Source: Candidatus Falkowella caecavicola
GTDB lineage: Bacteria; Bacillota; Clostridia; Oscillospirales; Ruminococcaceae
DNA: 64,000 nucleotides
Assembly: GCA_904420125.1 (NCBI GenBank)
Contig: CAJFUK010000047.1
Span: 51,624 to 115,623, forward strand
Direction: 5' to 3'
A program made the position numbers and the translations under genes. Each line of letters starts with the position of its first letter. The first letter of the stretch is position 1. The notes under the pieces are model-generated. The model was not told the DNA's origin, made no database searches, and saw only the letters and a program-made list of their open reading frames with translations. Below are positions 1 to 9,071 of the stretch, in pieces.

Positions 1-83
1 AAAGTTAACCCCTATCTTTCGCCGTCAGCTTCACCGCAACCCATTTTTTATAGTCTCGGCTGCTGGGACACAGATTCACGACT

Positions 84-368
84 TTATTCAATATGGAACC
101 CTCTTTCCACAGCACACCAGATTCGCCTGCTCACCGCGCTGAGAATAGATCCCGCGCAGAGATCGCCTCCAACAAATTCTTCCTTTAAAATAAATGCCTG
201 TGCAACACCATTTGCCGGCGGCCGCACTTGATAGGAAAACGATATTCTAAACTGACTCCCATCACCCAAAAACCGCTCAAATTTCGGTAGATCCTGCGAC
301 ATAAAAATCATCAAAATTCTCGCGATCATCCGCGTGGACAAGGGGTATTCAATCACTGATTTATCGTA
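84..368 (-). pseudogene. Remnant of glucose-1-phosphate thymidylyltransferase (RmlA)
   Basis: The minus-strand translation keeps recognisable RmlA blocks in order: YDKSVIEYPLST (RmlA has YDKPMIYYPLST), SQDLPKFERFLGDGSQF and GVAQAFILKEEFVGGD. RmlA makes dTDP-glucose from glucose-1-phosphate and dTTP for rhamnose and related sugars. The N-terminal nucleotide-binding segment with the G-G-G-TRL signature is absent, and an in-frame TGA lies just upstream of YDK. After residue GGD the match to the expected LGDNIF region is lost. Only about 90 of roughly 290 residues remain, so this is a decayed fragment. No other dTDP-sugar genes are in the window. The homology call is from recognition of conserved blocks, not a search. 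Confidence 0.75.
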
Positions 369-966
369 AAAAACTCAAAATACTATTAGCATTCTGATTT
401 TATCACATATTATACCAGAATACAAGTGGTAATATGCGCTTTCCCATACATAAAATCCACATTTTAGTTTCTAAAGTTTTGTATTTTTTATGTATATTTT
501 AATATAAGTATTTTTTATACAGATACTTTGTCAAACTGTAATTTTAACTCTTCCCAGTTTAAAAACCAGGAAGACATGATTCTTAAATACAAAAAATTTG
601 TCCGTCTATATAAGTACCCAAAACCATAAATGCTCGATGAGCCAGGAAAGCCAGACACCCAGCGGACCCTTAGCTTTGATTATTTCTCGTTTTCGCTCAT
701 AGGAAAAAGATAAAGACGATTTGATCAAAAAGTCACTCCTCAGAGCATTGAGAATATTCCTTCTGTCCGGGAAATAAAAGTAAATGAATGCCGTCATTGG
801 ATCAATTTATTCTGGTATACCCCGATCAAAATTATCTTTTATTGTTTTTGAAAAATTCAAAAACAAATGCCTTCTTGTTGAACTTTTAAGCATTTTATTT
901 TATCATATATTTATATGAATGACCGTCAAAAAACCAGAATAAAACAATCAAAAGGGAGGGAACAAT
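369..966. other. AT-rich gene-poor stretch
   Basis: About 600 bases of AT-rich DNA between the rmlA remnant and the acetyltransferase gene. It has short minus-strand open frames (for example 606-797) without a good ribosome binding site or recognisable motif. I see no RNA gene or repeat. It probably contains the promoter of the downstream acetyltransferase, but I cannot assign one with confidence. Confidence 0.5.
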
Positions 967-1491
967 ATGATTCAATCAATAGACAGAACGAACATCGATG
1001 AATGCGTAGAAGTGATTCAAAGCAGTTTTCTCACGGTTGCCAATGAATTTGGATTGACAGAACAGAACGCCCCCCGCTTTACAGCATTTGCCGTTGATTC
1101 CGCACAATTGCATCAGCAGTTTGATGAGAAAAGGCCCATGTACGCATACTTTGATGATCATCAGGTGATCGGGTACTATTCTTTGCAGTTGCAGGATGAC
1201 GGCGACTGTGAACTTAAAAATTTATGTGTACTTCCCAAATACAGGCATAAAAAGATTGGGGAAAAACTATTTGTCCACGCAACCAGCATCGCCCGTCAAA
1301 ACAAATGTAAAGCAATGAATATAGGAATTGTGGAAGAAAACGTTCGGTTGAAAAAATGGTATGAAAAGCTTGGCGCCAATCATATGGGAACAAAAAAATT
1401 TGATTTTCTCCCATTTACATGCGGATACATGAAACTCGATTTATCAACCGGTGATTGTCATAAAGACAGCTGCCAGGAGGGTGTAAGCTGA
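967..1491 (+). CDS. GNAT-family N-acetyltransferase
   Basis: 174 residues. The central part has the GNAT fold signatures: VIGYYSLQL (beta4) followed by ELKNLCVLPKYRHKKIGEKLF, where LCVLPKYRHKKIG is the acetyl-CoA pyrophosphate loop (Q/R-x-x-G/A type), then NVRLKKWYEKLGANHMGTKKF, the usual C-terminal motif B. The acceptor substrate cannot be told from sequence. The ATG follows GGGAGGGAAC at good spacing, which supports the start. The gene stands alone between gene-poor regions, and its stop codon lies inside the terminator hairpin. Close relatives are usually annotated simply as GNAT; a function in resistance or protein modification would be a guess. Confidence 0.9.
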   Translation: MIQSIDRTNIDECVEVIQSSFLTVANEFGLTEQNAPRFTAFAVDSAQLHQQFDEKRPMYAYFDDHQVIGYYSLQLQDDGDCELKNLCVLPKYRHKKIGEKLFVHATSIARQNKCKAMNIGIVEENVRLKKWYEKLGANHMGTKKFDFLPFTCGYMKLDLSTGDCHKDSCQEGVS

Positions 1492-1509
1492 TAAACAGCT
1501 TACACCCTC
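1477..1509 (+). terminator. Perfect 14-bp hairpin at the end of the GNAT gene
   Basis: GAGGGTGTAAGCTG and its exact complement flank a 5-base loop (ATAAA). The gene's TGA stop spans the last stem base pair and the loop. The downstream tract is only moderately T-rich, so it may act mainly by stem strength or as a 3'-end stabiliser. Confidence 0.6.
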
Positions 1510-1964
1510 TGATATTATGATGATTCTTTTATCATTCCCGAGTCATTTTTATATTGCCGTAAGAAACGATAGTACGCTGTGAAAGAGTCAGTAACCATCC
1601 GAATTCTGAAAGTCTTAAAATTTTGGCTGGTTGAAAATGAAATATGGCTTTTCATTGCGTATTTTTTATAAGAATAAATTTCTATTCTGCGCAAATAATA
1701 CTGGCAGGACAGAAAAAACAGGTGCCATAATTCCTGTTTGCAGGCTGTTTTGATCTGTAGATCTGTACAGGCGGGTTTGATTTTACATCTTCTGCATATT
1801 CTGCAAAAACACTGCGATTTCCAGCTTTCCCGCATATGAGGCAGATCCCGGCCGCATTCTGTCATATCTCATATCCCTTTGAATTTTTATCGCTGCAGGT
1901 TTCTCTAATCCACCCCCGCTTCCAGCTATCTTTTTCGCAACCCAATACCCTTTTACAGACTTTC
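1510..1964. other. No confident gene
   Basis: Minus-strand open frames here (1515-1865 and 1783-2013) contain scattered cysteines but no family motif, and neither has a convincing ribosome binding site. They overlap each other in different frames, which may point to a decayed gene. Nothing else was recognised. Confidence 0.4.
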
Positions 1965-1994
1965 TGTAAATCTTTTCAGAAAATATGCATAATT
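1965..1994 (+). promoter_or_regulatory. Possible forespore sigma-G-type promoter of spoVT
   Basis: TGTAAA (1965-1970), 17 bases, then CATAATT (1988-1994). This is close to the sigma-G pattern known from Bacillus (TGNATA and CATWHTA), and spoVT is a sigma-G gene in B. subtilis. The match is imperfect, so this is a suggestion only. Confidence 0.3.
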
Positions 1995-2055
1995 TGTTGA
2001 AACAGGCAGACACTAATCCAGCAAACGAATTGACAAATAAAGGAGGAAGTTATTT

Positions 2056-2598
2056 ATGAAAGCAACCGGAATTGTAAGAAGAATCGACGATCTCGGACGA
2101 GTCGTCATTCCAAAAGAAATCAGACGAACAATGCGGATCCGCGAAGGAGACCCGCTGGAAATATACACAGATAATGATGGAGAGGTCATTTTCAAAAAAT
2201 ACTCCCCCATCGGTGAAATTTCCGCTTTCGCTGGCCAATACGCAGAGGTTTTGTATAAAACCGGAAATCTGCCCGCAATTGTCTGCGACCGGGACCATGT
2301 AATCGCTGCTGCCGGCCTTCCGAAAAAAGAGGTGCTCGAACGCCGTGTTTCCGCTGCACTCGAAGAAGTGATGGAACAGCGTAAGGACGTTGTGGCTACC
2401 CCGGAAAACGGCGGAAAACTCCGGCCGGTCGAAGGGATGGAGCGTTATGCGGTTGTCTGCACCCCCATTATCTCAGCAGGCGATGTCAGCGGCGCGATCA
2501 TGTACCTGGCAGATGATGAAAATCCGCATGTCAACGATGCACAGGTAAAACTCGTGCAGGCGGCTGCATCCTTCCTTGGAAAACAGATGGAGGAATAA
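2056..2598 (+). CDS. spoVT: Stage V sporulation protein T, AbrB-family regulator
   Basis: 180 residues, full length. The N-terminal 50 residues are a swapped-hairpin AbrB DNA-binding domain (MKATGIVRRIDDLGRVVIPKEIRR, GDPLEIY). The rest is the SpoVT GAF-like regulatory domain with LPAIVCDRDHVIAAAG and a C-terminal helix. The two-domain length separates it from the ~90-residue AbrB and Abh. In Bacillus SpoVT tunes sigma-G-dependent genes in the forespore and affects spore resistance and germination. AAAGGAGGAAG lies just before the ATG. The gene is monocistronic: a terminator follows and rimP has its own promoter. It is strong evidence for a sporulating organism. Confidence 0.95.
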   Translation: MKATGIVRRIDDLGRVVIPKEIRRTMRIREGDPLEIYTDNDGEVIFKKYSPIGEISAFAGQYAEVLYKTGNLPAIVCDRDHVIAAAGLPKKEVLERRVSAALEEVMEQRKDVVATPENGGKLRPVEGMERYAVVCTPIISAGDVSGAIMYLADDENPHVNDAQVKLVQAAASFLGKQMEE

Positions 2599-2648
2599 AG
2601 GGAAGCAGTTTTGCACAAACCTTCTGAAACAACCCGCTGCTTCTTGGT

Positions 2649-2675
2649 AAAAACGCAGAATGATCTGCTTTTTTT
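2649..2675 (+). terminator. Intrinsic terminator after spoVT
   Basis: GCAGA-ATGA-TCTGC stem-loop flanked by an A-run on the left and seven T on the right. It separates spoVT from the rimP operon promoter. Confidence 0.65.
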
Positions 2676-2696
2676 CAGAAAACAGCGGGTTTGTGC

Positions 2697-2725
2697 TTGC
2701 ATTTTCTCTGAAAGTGTAGTATGAT
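2697..2725 (+). promoter_or_regulatory. Sigma-A promoter of the rimP-nusA-infB operon
   Basis: TTGCAT (2697-2702), a 17-base spacer and TATGAT (2720-2725). The -10 covers the first in-frame ATG of the longer open frame, so translation must begin downstream, at the TTG at 2820. Confidence 0.75.
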
Positions 2726-2754
2726 AATAAAAGTTTACTCAATATGTAGAAAGG

Positions 2755-2779
2755 AAAGACTGGGAAAATCCCAGTCTTT
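2755..2779 (+). promoter_or_regulatory. Hairpin in the 5' leader of the rimP operon
   Basis: AAAGACTGGGA-AAA-TCCCAGTCTTT is a perfect 11-bp stem with a 3-base loop, about 20 bases downstream of the predicted transcription start and 40 bases before the rimP start. The bases after it are CTCTTATATT. It could be an attenuator (NusA autoregulates its operon in E. coli) or simply an mRNA-stabilising structure. Confidence 0.6.
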
Positions 2780-2819
2780 CTCTTATATTCCCTGTTATGA
2801 TGCGAAAGGTGGAGGTTTT

Positions 2820-3302
2820 TTGTCTGAAAAAAAGAAGGGCAATACGGCGGCGATCGTATATGATCTTGCAAAGCCGATTACCGATGCGCTCGGCCTGGTC
2901 CTCTGGGATGTGGTCTTTGAAAAAGAAGGCGCTTCCTGGTATCTGCGGATTGTGATCGACCGGGATGGGGACGATTTTGTTTCAACCGAGGACTGCTCGG
3001 CTGTCAGCCGCCAGCTGGATCCCCTTCTCGACGAAGCGGATCCGATCGAACAAAGTTATTATCTGGAGGTCATGTCTCCGGGACTTGGCCGCAAACTCAA
3101 GCGTCCCGAACATTTTGCTCCGTTTATCGGGGCGGAGGTTACGGTCCGGCTGATCAGACCGGTAGACGGAATACGTGATTTTGTCGGAACGTTGACAGCT
3201 TTTGCCGACCGGACGGTCTTTCTTCAGACAGCATCCGGCCCCAAACAGTTTGCATTTACGGACTGTTCCTTTGTCAAGGTGAACGATGACCTGAACTTAT
3301 AA
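2820..3302 (+). CDS. rimP: Ribosome maturation factor RimP
   Basis: 160 residues from a TTG start preceded by AAAGGTGGAGG. RimP helps mature the 30S subunit. Recognisable segments: LGLVLWDVVFEKEG near the N-terminus, LRIVIDRDGDD, ISTEDC-like VSTEDCSAVSRQLDPLLDE, and YYLEVMSPGLGRKL, the most conserved RimP block. The C-terminal SH3-like domain follows. An upstream in-frame ATG at 2721 lies inside the -10 element and lacks a ribosome binding site, so I reject it. First gene of the rimP-nusA-ylxR-ylxQ-infB-rbfA-nrnA-truB operon, the standard bacterial arrangement. Confidence 0.93.
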   Translation: MSEKKKGNTAAIVYDLAKPITDALGLVLWDVVFEKEGASWYLRIVIDRDGDDFVSTEDCSAVSRQLDPLLDEADPIEQSYYLEVMSPGLGRKLKRPEHFAPFIGAEVTVRLIRPVDGIRDFVGTLTAFADRTVFLQTASGPKQFAFTDCSFVKVNDDLNL

Positions 3303-3387
3303 TCCGGCATATTGATGCAAACCATGTCCGGCCCGGAAATCAAATACAGATCCGGGCGGGACGTTTCATCCAGAAAGGAAGAAGGAA

Positions 3388-4482
3388 ATGAATAACGAGT
3401 TTTTTGACGCGCTGCTTCTGATCGAAAAAGAAAAAGGAATCAGTGCAGATTATCTGCTGGAAAAAATTCAGACCGCCATCGCTCTGGCTGTAAAAAAAGA
3501 TTTTGGCGGTATTGAACGGGTGAATGTAGACATTGATCCAGAATCCCGCCGCTTCCGGGTTACGATGATGAAAACCGTCGTGGAGGAAGTTGTGGATCCG
3601 GCCAATGAAATTCTTGTGGACGAGGCGATGCGTTACAGCAAACATCCCATCGTCGGAGAGCCGGTCGAGATCAAGCTGGAGACAAAACAGCTGGGCCGAA
3701 TCGCTGCGCAGGCAGCCAAACATGTCATCCGGCAGGGGATCCGGGAGGCTGAACGCAGCCAGCTGCTGGATCAGTTCAACAGCAAATTACACGAGATCGT
3801 AACCGGTCTTGTCCAGAAGGTTGAGCCGGGTTCCGGAAACGCAACCATTGAAATTGACCGCAGCGAAGTGCTGCTGTTTAAAAACGATCAGATCCCCGGC
3901 GAGGTTCTGAAAGAAGGAGACCGGATTAAGGTCTATGTCTCCGATGTGGTGCTCAGCGAGCGCCGGTATGGACTTAAAATCAGCCGAACCCACCGCAATC
4001 TGGTCAAACGTTTATTTGAAATGGAGGTACCGGAGATTTTTGACGGTACTGTAGAAGTGAAATCTATTTCCCGCGAGGCTGGATCCCGTACCAAGATCGC
4101 CGTTTGGAGCAAGGATGAAAACGTGGATCCGATCGGAGCCTGTATCGGACCGAAAGGGAACCGGGTCAATGAAATTATCAAGGAAATCAACGGCGAAAAA
4201 ATCGATGTCATCAAATACAGCGAAGATCCGGCAGAGTTCATTTCCGCAGCTCTGGCGCCCGCTAACGTTATCCAAGTCAATATTCTGGATGAACAGGAAA
4301 AAAGCGCCCGGGTCATCGTTCCGGATCATCAGCTTTCCCTGGCAATCGGCAACAAGGGACAAAACGCAAAGCTGGCCGCAAGACTGACAGGGTATAAGAT
4401 TGACATCCGACCGGAAAGCGGTTTTTACGGAGAGGACGATCCTGTTTCTACAAACGCTGACACGTCATCCGAGACGGAATAA
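3388..4482 (+). CDS. nusA: Transcription termination/antitermination factor NusA
   Basis: 364 residues, the short Gram-positive form without the C-terminal AR repeats of E. coli NusA. The order is: N-terminal RNA polymerase-binding domain (MNNEFFDALLLIEKEKGIS), S1 domain (GLVQKVEPGSGNATIEI), KH1 (DPIGACIGPKGNRVNEII) and KH2 (LSLAIGNKGQNAKLAARLTGYKIDI). It ends in a short acidic tail. NusA binds elongating RNA polymerase and promotes hairpin pausing and intrinsic termination. AAAGGAAGAAGG precedes the ATG. An 85-base spacer with a short CCCGGA/TCCGGG inverted repeat separates it from rimP. Confidence 0.97.
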   Translation: MNNEFFDALLLIEKEKGISADYLLEKIQTAIALAVKKDFGGIERVNVDIDPESRRFRVTMMKTVVEEVVDPANEILVDEAMRYSKHPIVGEPVEIKLETKQLGRIAAQAAKHVIRQGIREAERSQLLDQFNSKLHEIVTGLVQKVEPGSGNATIEIDRSEVLLFKNDQIPGEVLKEGDRIKVYVSDVVLSERRYGLKISRTHRNLVKRLFEMEVPEIFDGTVEVKSISREAGSRTKIAVWSKDENVDPIGACIGPKGNRVNEIIKEINGEKIDVIKYSEDPAEFISAALAPANVIQVNILDEQEKSARVIVPDHQLSLAIGNKGQNAKLAARLTGYKIDIRPESGFYGEDDPVSTNADTSSETE

Positions 4483-4524
4483 AAACATTTCATCTTCATC
4501 TACAGGCTGACAGGAGTGATGAAA

Positions 4525-4797
4525 ATGCCTGCGAAAAAAATTCCCCTGCGCATGTGTACCGGTTGTAATCAAATGAAGCCGAAAAAAGAGATGGTCCGGG
4601 TCGTTAAATCTCCCGAAGGAGAAATTTCCATCGATCTGACCGGAAAAAAGTCCGGGCGCGGCGCATATGTTTGCAGAAACATCGAATGTTTGCAGAAAGC
4701 ACGGAAATCGCGGCGTTTTGAAAAAAGTTTCAGCCAGAAGATTCCGGATGCAGTATATGATCAAATGGAAGCTGACTTACGGGAAGGGGCGCTTTAG
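4525..4797 (+). CDS. ylxR: YlxR family RNA-binding protein
   Basis: 90 residues of the YlxR/RnpM (DUF448) family. The signature LRMCTGCNQMKPKKEMVRVV is at the N-terminus and GKKSGRGAYVC lies in the middle. A basic RNA-binding surface is obvious from the composition. In B. subtilis the homologue binds RNase P RNA and is known as RnpM. Three starts are possible (GTG 4516, ATG 4519, ATG 4525); CAGGAG at 4511-4516 is correctly spaced only for 4525. It sits in its usual place between nusA and the L7Ae-like gene. Confidence 0.93.
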   Translation: MPAKKIPLRMCTGCNQMKPKKEMVRVVKSPEGEISIDLTGKKSGRGAYVCRNIECLQKARKSRRFEKSFSQKIPDAVYDQMEADLREGAL

Positions 4798-4801
4798 AAA
4801 A

Positions 4802-5137
4802 ATGGATACAGGTTTGCCCGTCCTTTCTCTATGCAGGAAAGCGGGGCTGCTTTCTATTGGTTTTGATATGACCAAACAGGCATTGGCAGAACGCAAGGCA
4901 GTTCTGGTCGTTCTGGCGGACGGTATTTCTCCAAAAACAGAAAAGGAAATCTGTTTTTGGGCGAAAAAATATCAGGTAAATGTTTTTCGTTCTGCCGCAG
5001 ATATACAGGAAATCAGCGCGCAGATCGGTAAAAAGGCTGGAGTGCTCGGCATTCTGAATCAGGGACTTGCCAAAAGTTACCTGAATAAACAGCCCCAGGC
5101 CGCACTCTTACAAGCGAACATATCTTCCGGAAAGTAA
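4802..5137 (+). CDS. ylxQ: L7Ae/L30e-family ribosomal protein YlxQ
   Basis: 111 residues from an ATG four bases after ylxR; the ribosome binding site (GGAAGGGG) lies inside the end of ylxR, implying coupling. The family pattern is clear: LPVLSLCRKAGLLSIGFDMTKQAL, then LVVLADGISPKTEKEI and KAGVLGILNQGLAKSYL. L7Ae-type proteins bind kink-turn RNAs; the exact target of YlxQ is not settled. A longer open frame reaching back to 4667 is only overlap with ylxR. Confidence 0.9.
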   Translation: MDTGLPVLSLCRKAGLLSIGFDMTKQALAERKAVLVVLADGISPKTEKEICFWAKKYQVNVFRSAADIQEISAQIGKKAGVLGILNQGLAKSYLNKQPQAALLQANISSGK

Positions 5138-5152
5138 ATTGGAGGTTTGTCT

Positions 5153-7723
5153 ATGACCGTTAAATACCGTGTACATGAAGTAGCAAGGGATCTGAATGTC
5201 CCTGCAAAAGATATTATTGACCTGCTGGCAAAATATTTTGAAGGACCTAAAAAAAATATGACCGCCTTAAGCGACGAAGAGCTCAATGTCATCTTTGAGC
5301 ACTTTACCCAGGAAAATCAGGTGAAAAGCTTTAACGATTATTTTGCTCTCCCGCAGACAGCGCCCAGAAAGGCCGCAGAAGTAAAGCAGGACGGCCCGTC
5401 CGACACGCCCAAAGCATCGGCAGAAAATGAAAAAGACACCGCTACAGAAAAAAAGACTGCGCCTAAGGCGGAGGAGCCGGTTGTTAAAAATCATCCCGCG
5501 CAGACAGAAGCAAAACCGAAACAGGAGGAAAAGCACATGGCCGAAGCACCGCAAAATCAGCAGTCTTCGCAGAATAACACGCCTAAAAACAACACGGATA
5601 AAAAAGATAAAAACGAGGGCAAACCTGCCTCCCGTTCCCCCCACCAAAATAAGCAAAAGAAACCTGCTGCACCCCGTATGCAGACTCAAAAGGACTTCTT
5701 TAAGGGCGGAAATAGTTCGACTTCCGACACATCGCCTTCTGTTGAAGCAAACAAAAACATCCGCCATGTCGATACCCGCACCGTGGCGGTCGATCTGGAT
5801 AAATACAACGAAAAATACGAGCAGATCGCTTCCCAGAACCGGCGGGTCAACGATAACGTCCGCAAGCAGAAATTGACCCAAAAATCAGCCAAGCGGGACC
5901 GCGCACAGTATTCCAAAAAAGAAACTGAAGCGCAGAAGCTGCAGCGGCTGGCACTTGAGCGCGCGCGCAAACAGCAGCTGAAAGTCCTGATTCCAGATGA
6001 AATCGTTGTTTCTGAACTGGCATCCCGGTTGAAGGTGACAGCCAGCGAAGTCATAAAAAAACTGATGGGCTTGGGCGTCATGGCGTCCCTCAATGAGACC
6101 ATCGATTTCGACACGGCTTCCCTGGTCGCAGAAGAGCTCGGCGCAAAGGTAGAAAAGGAAATCATCGTTACCATTGAAGAAAGACTGTTTGATGAGGCGG
6201 AGGATCAGGAGGAGGATCTGGAAAGACGCAGTCCGGTTGTGGTGGTTATGGGACATGTAGACCACGGAAAGACTTCTCTTCTCGATAAGATTCGGCATTC
6301 CAATGTCACTTCCACCGAAGCCGGCGGCATTACCCAACATATCGGTGCGTATAAAGTCACGGTCGGAGACAAGGAAGTTACCTTCCTGGATACGCCCGGA
6401 CATGAGGCGTTCACCTCCATGCGGGCGCGCGGCGCTTCACTGACTGATATTGCGATTCTGGTTGTAGCGGCTGACGACGGCATTATGCCCCAGACGGTCG
6501 AGGCCATTAACCATGCGAAAGCGGCTGGCGTTTCCATCATTGTTGCCATCAACAAAATCGATAAACCCACGGCTAATCCGGACCGTGTCAAACAGGAACT
6601 GACCAACTATGAACTGATTCCGGAAGAATGGGGCGGAGATACGATCTGCGTACCAGTTTCCGCTGTGACCGGCCAGGGTGTGCCGGAGCTGCTGGAAATG
6701 CTGACACTCGTTGCTGATATTAAGGAATTAAAGGCAAACCCGAACCGGCTGGCCAAAGGCGCTGTGATTGAAGCCCGTCTCGACAAAGGCCGCGGTCCGG
6801 TCGCTACTGTACTTGTCCAGAATGGAACGCTGCATGTTGGGGATACTATCATTGCCGGATCCACTGTAGGACGTGTCCGCGCCATGCTCAATGACAAAGG
6901 CGCCCTGGTAGAGAGTGCCGGTCCTTCGACACCGGTCGAAATCACCGGTCTGAACGAAGTTCCTTCTGCCGGCGACATTGTCAACGCTGTAGAAAATGAG
7001 CGCCTGGCCAAAGAACTGGTCAGCCAGCGTAAACACGATGAAAAACAGGAACAGTTCAAGTCCTATCAGAAGGTCACTCTCGACAACCTCTTCAGCCAGA
7101 TTGAAGAAGGAGAAATGAAAGAACTCAACATCATTGTCAAAGCAGATGTGCAAGGTTCGGTTGAAGCTGTCAAGCAGTCCCTGGAACGCCTGTCCAACGA
7201 TGAAGTACGGGTACGGGTGATTCATGGCGCTGTCGGCGCGATTTCCAAATCTGACATTATGCTGGCGAATGCTTCGAATGCGATCATCATCGGCTTCAAT
7301 GTTCGTCCAGATGCGGTAGCACGGGACAGTGCAGAGGAAGAAAACGTGGAAATGCGGCTTTATCGTGTCATTTACGATGCGATTGAAGATGTTGAGCAGG
7401 CGATGAAGGGAATGCTCGCGCCTAAGACCAGAGAAGTGCAGCTTGGCCGTGCAGAGGTGCGCCAGGTTTATAAAATCAGCAACGTCGGTACCATTGCCGG
7501 ATGCTATGTTCTGGAAGGTAAGGTAACCAGAAATGCACTGATCCGACTGGTGCGGGATGGCATCGTAATTGTCGAAGACCAGATCAGTTCCTTAAAACGG
7601 TTTAAGGACGATGCAAAAGAAGTGACGCATGGCTTTGAATGCGGAATCGGCCTGCAAAAATTCAATGATATTAAAACTGGTGATATTTTTGAATCTTTTA
7701 TCATTGAGGAATACAGGGATTAG
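5153..7723 (+). CDS. infB: Translation initiation factor IF-2
   Basis: 856 residues. The N-terminal helical domain ([21 protein letters not shown]) is followed by a low-complexity, highly charged linker of about 170 residues rich in K, E, Q and P. The second IF2_N subdomain ([29 protein letters not shown]) precedes the GTPase domain: [14 protein letters not shown] (G1), ITQHIGAY (G2), DTPGHEAF (G3), NKIDKP (G4) and the C-terminal domains that bind initiator tRNA. IF-2 places fMet-tRNA on the 30S subunit. GGAGG at 5141-5145 fits ATG 5153; the TTG six bases earlier is too close to it. Second-last core gene before rbfA in the operon. Confidence 0.98.
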   Translation: MTVKYRVHEVARDLNVPAKDIIDLLAKYFEGPKKNMTALSDEELNVIFEHFTQENQVKSFNDYFALPQTAPRKAAEVKQDGPSDTPKASAENEKDTATEKKTAPKAEEPVVKNHPAQTEAKPKQEEKHMAEAPQNQQSSQNNTPKNNTDKKDKNEGKPASRSPHQNKQKKPAAPRMQTQKDFFKGGNSSTSDTSPSVEANKNIRHVDTRTVAVDLDKYNEKYEQIASQNRRVNDNVRKQKLTQKSAKRDRAQYSKKETEAQKLQRLALERARKQQLKVLIPDEIVVSELASRLKVTASEVIKKLMGLGVMASLNETIDFDTASLVAEELGAKVEKEIIVTIEERLFDEAEDQEEDLERRSPVVVVMGHVDHGKTSLLDKIRHSNVTSTEAGGITQHIGAYKVTVGDKEVTFLDTPGHEAFTSMRARGASLTDIAILVVAADDGIMPQTVEAINHAKAAGVSIIVAINKIDKPTANPDRVKQELTNYELIPEEWGGDTICVPVSAVTGQGVPELLEMLTLVADIKELKANPNRLAKGAVIEARLDKGRGPVATVLVQNGTLHVGDTIIAGSTVGRVRAMLNDKGALVESAGPSTPVEITGLNEVPSAGDIVNAVENERLAKELVSQRKHDEKQEQFKSYQKVTLDNLFSQIEEGEMKELNIIVKADVQGSVEAVKQSLERLSNDEVRVRVIHGAVGAISKSDIMLANASNAIIIGFNVRPDAVARDSAEEENVEMRLYRVIYDAIEDVEQAMKGMLAPKTREVQLGRAEVRQVYKISNVGTIAGCYVLEGKVTRNALIRLVRDGIVIVEDQISSLKRFKDDAKEVTHGFECGIGLQKFNDIKTGDIFESFIIEEYRD

Positions 7724-7747
7724 CCCAATTGATGGAGGTTTTTGCCA

Positions 7748-8089
7748 ATGGCAAGTTTTAAAGCAGATCGGCTCGCGGAGGATATCCGCCATGAACTGAG
7801 CGCTATTATGCGGGATCTCAAAGATCCCCGTATTCAGGGAAAAATGCTCAGTATTGTAAAAGTTGATCTTTCCAATGATTTATCCCATGCCAAAATTTAT
7901 ATCAGCGATATGAAAGGAATCGACTCTGCCAAAGAGGCGGTTAAGGGCCTGGAAAGCGCTTCCGGTTTCATCCGCCGGGAGCTGCTCGGGATCCTTCGCA
8001 TCCGCAAATGCCCTGAACTGAAATTTATTCCGGACGATTCCATCGAACACAGCGCATATATCAGCAAGATCATCGAAAGCATCGAATAA
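7748..8089 (+). CDS. rbfA: 30S ribosome-binding factor RbfA
   Basis: 113 residues with the single KH-like fold of RbfA: FKADRLAEDIRHELSAIMRD at the N-terminus, LSHAKIYIS in the middle, and GFIRRELLGILRIRKCPELKFIPDDS near the C-terminus, all typical. RbfA assists late 16S rRNA processing. GATGGAGG precedes, and the ATG at 7748 is better spaced than the TTG at 7742. It directly follows infB, as in most bacteria. Confidence 0.95.
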   Translation: MASFKADRLAEDIRHELSAIMRDLKDPRIQGKMLSIVKVDLSNDLSHAKIYISDMKGIDSAKEAVKGLESASGFIRRELLGILRIRKCPELKFIPDDSIEHSAYISKIIESIE

Positions 8090-8114
8090 TACTTGAAAAG
8101 AGGAGGCCTTTATT

Positions 8115-9071
8115 TTGAAAATATCTGCAGAAGAAGCGGCGCGTTGCCTGCGCGCTGCAGATGACGTCCTCATCCTGATGCACAGAAATCCGGACGGAGA
8201 CGCGATCGGCAGCGGGCTGGCCTTATGCCATGTACTGCGGAGTCTCGGAAAAAGGGCACGTGTATTGTGTGCGGATCCATTTCCAAGATCTTTTAAGTTT
8301 CTGGAAGAAACCTACACACAAGACAGCTTTGTCCCCAAAACCATCGTTGCTGTGGATATTGCCGATCCACAGCTGTTAGGCAGCCTATCCCAATATGCTG
8401 CGCAGGTTGATCTTTGTATTGATCACCATATTTCCAATACTCTTTATGCAGAAAAAACCTATGTTGTTCCCGAAGCTTCTTCTACGGCAGAGGTTTTGAT
8501 GGAAATTTTTGACCTGCTTGGCGTCTCTGTTGATCAAACCGTTGCCACATGCTTATATACCGGGATGGCAACTGACACGGGCTGCTTTAAATATGGGAAT
8601 ACATCTCCTCATACCCATCGGTGCGCGGCTCGCCTGATGGAGGTCGGCATACCCTATGCTGAAATCAATTATCACTTTTTTGACTGTAAATCCAAAGCCC
8701 GGCTGCTGATCGAACGTGCCGCACTTGACTCTATGGAGTTCCATTTTAACGACCGCTGCGCGCTTTTGGTGATCAGCAAACAAATGCTGGCCCAGACGGG
8801 GGCGGATGCCGCTGATTATGACGGCCTATCCGGGATGGCACGACAGGTTGAAGGAGTAGAAGTAGGGATTACGATCCGCGAACAGGAAAATGGGGAATAT
8901 AAGGTCTCGCTTCGCACAGCGTTTTCGCTGGATGCGTCTGCTATCTGTAAATCTTTAGGCGGCGGCGGGCATAAACAAGCTGCCGGCTGTACGTTGAAAG
9001 GCAGTCTGGAACAGGTCAAACAGACGCTGCTTTGTGCTGTGGAAACCGCACTCACGGGAGGAAAATCTTGA
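8115..9071 (+). CDS. nrnA: DHH-family phosphoesterase NrnA (nanoRNase / pAp phosphatase)
   Basis: 318 residues from a TTG start behind GAGGAGGCC. The metal-binding DHH motifs are present in order: HRNPDGDAIGS, VDIADPQLLG, IDHHISN, TDTGCFKYGNTS; the C-terminal DHHA1 domain ends with the substrate-binding GGGGHKQAAGC. NrnA enzymes degrade RNA of two to five nucleotides and dephosphorylate 3'-phosphoadenosine 5'-phosphate; some also cleave cyclic-dinucleotide products (pApA). The gene overlaps the truB start by four bases, so the two are probably translationally coupled. The placement between rbfA and truB is common in Bacillota. Confidence 0.93.
   Translation: MKISAEEAARCLRAADDVLILMHRNPDGDAIGSGLALCHVLRSLGKRARVLCADPFPRSFKFLEETYTQDSFVPKTIVAVDIADPQLLGSLSQYAAQVDLCIDHHISNTLYAEKTYVVPEASSTAEVLMEIFDLLGVSVDQTVATCLYTGMATDTGCFKYGNTSPHTHRCAARLMEVGIPYAEINYHFFDCKSKARLLIERAALDSMEFHFNDRCALLVISKQMLAQTGADAADYDGLSGMARQVEGVEVGITIREQENGEYKVSLRTAFSLDASAICKSLGGGGHKQAAGCTLKGSLEQVKQTLLCAVETALTGGKS

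Noticed and set aside
606..797. 63-codon minus-strand frame
   Set aside because: No ribosome binding site and no recognised motif in AT-rich DNA.
1515..2013. Two overlapping minus-strand frames with Cys clusters
   Set aside because: Different frames over the same DNA, no good start signals, no family; perhaps a decayed gene but not supportable.
2721..2819. N-terminal extension of RimP
   Set aside because: The first ATG is within the promoter -10; the leader hairpin would be translated; TTG 2820 has the ribosome binding site.
5267..5881. 204-codon minus frame inside infB
   Set aside because: Antisense shadow of the repetitive charged linker of IF-2.
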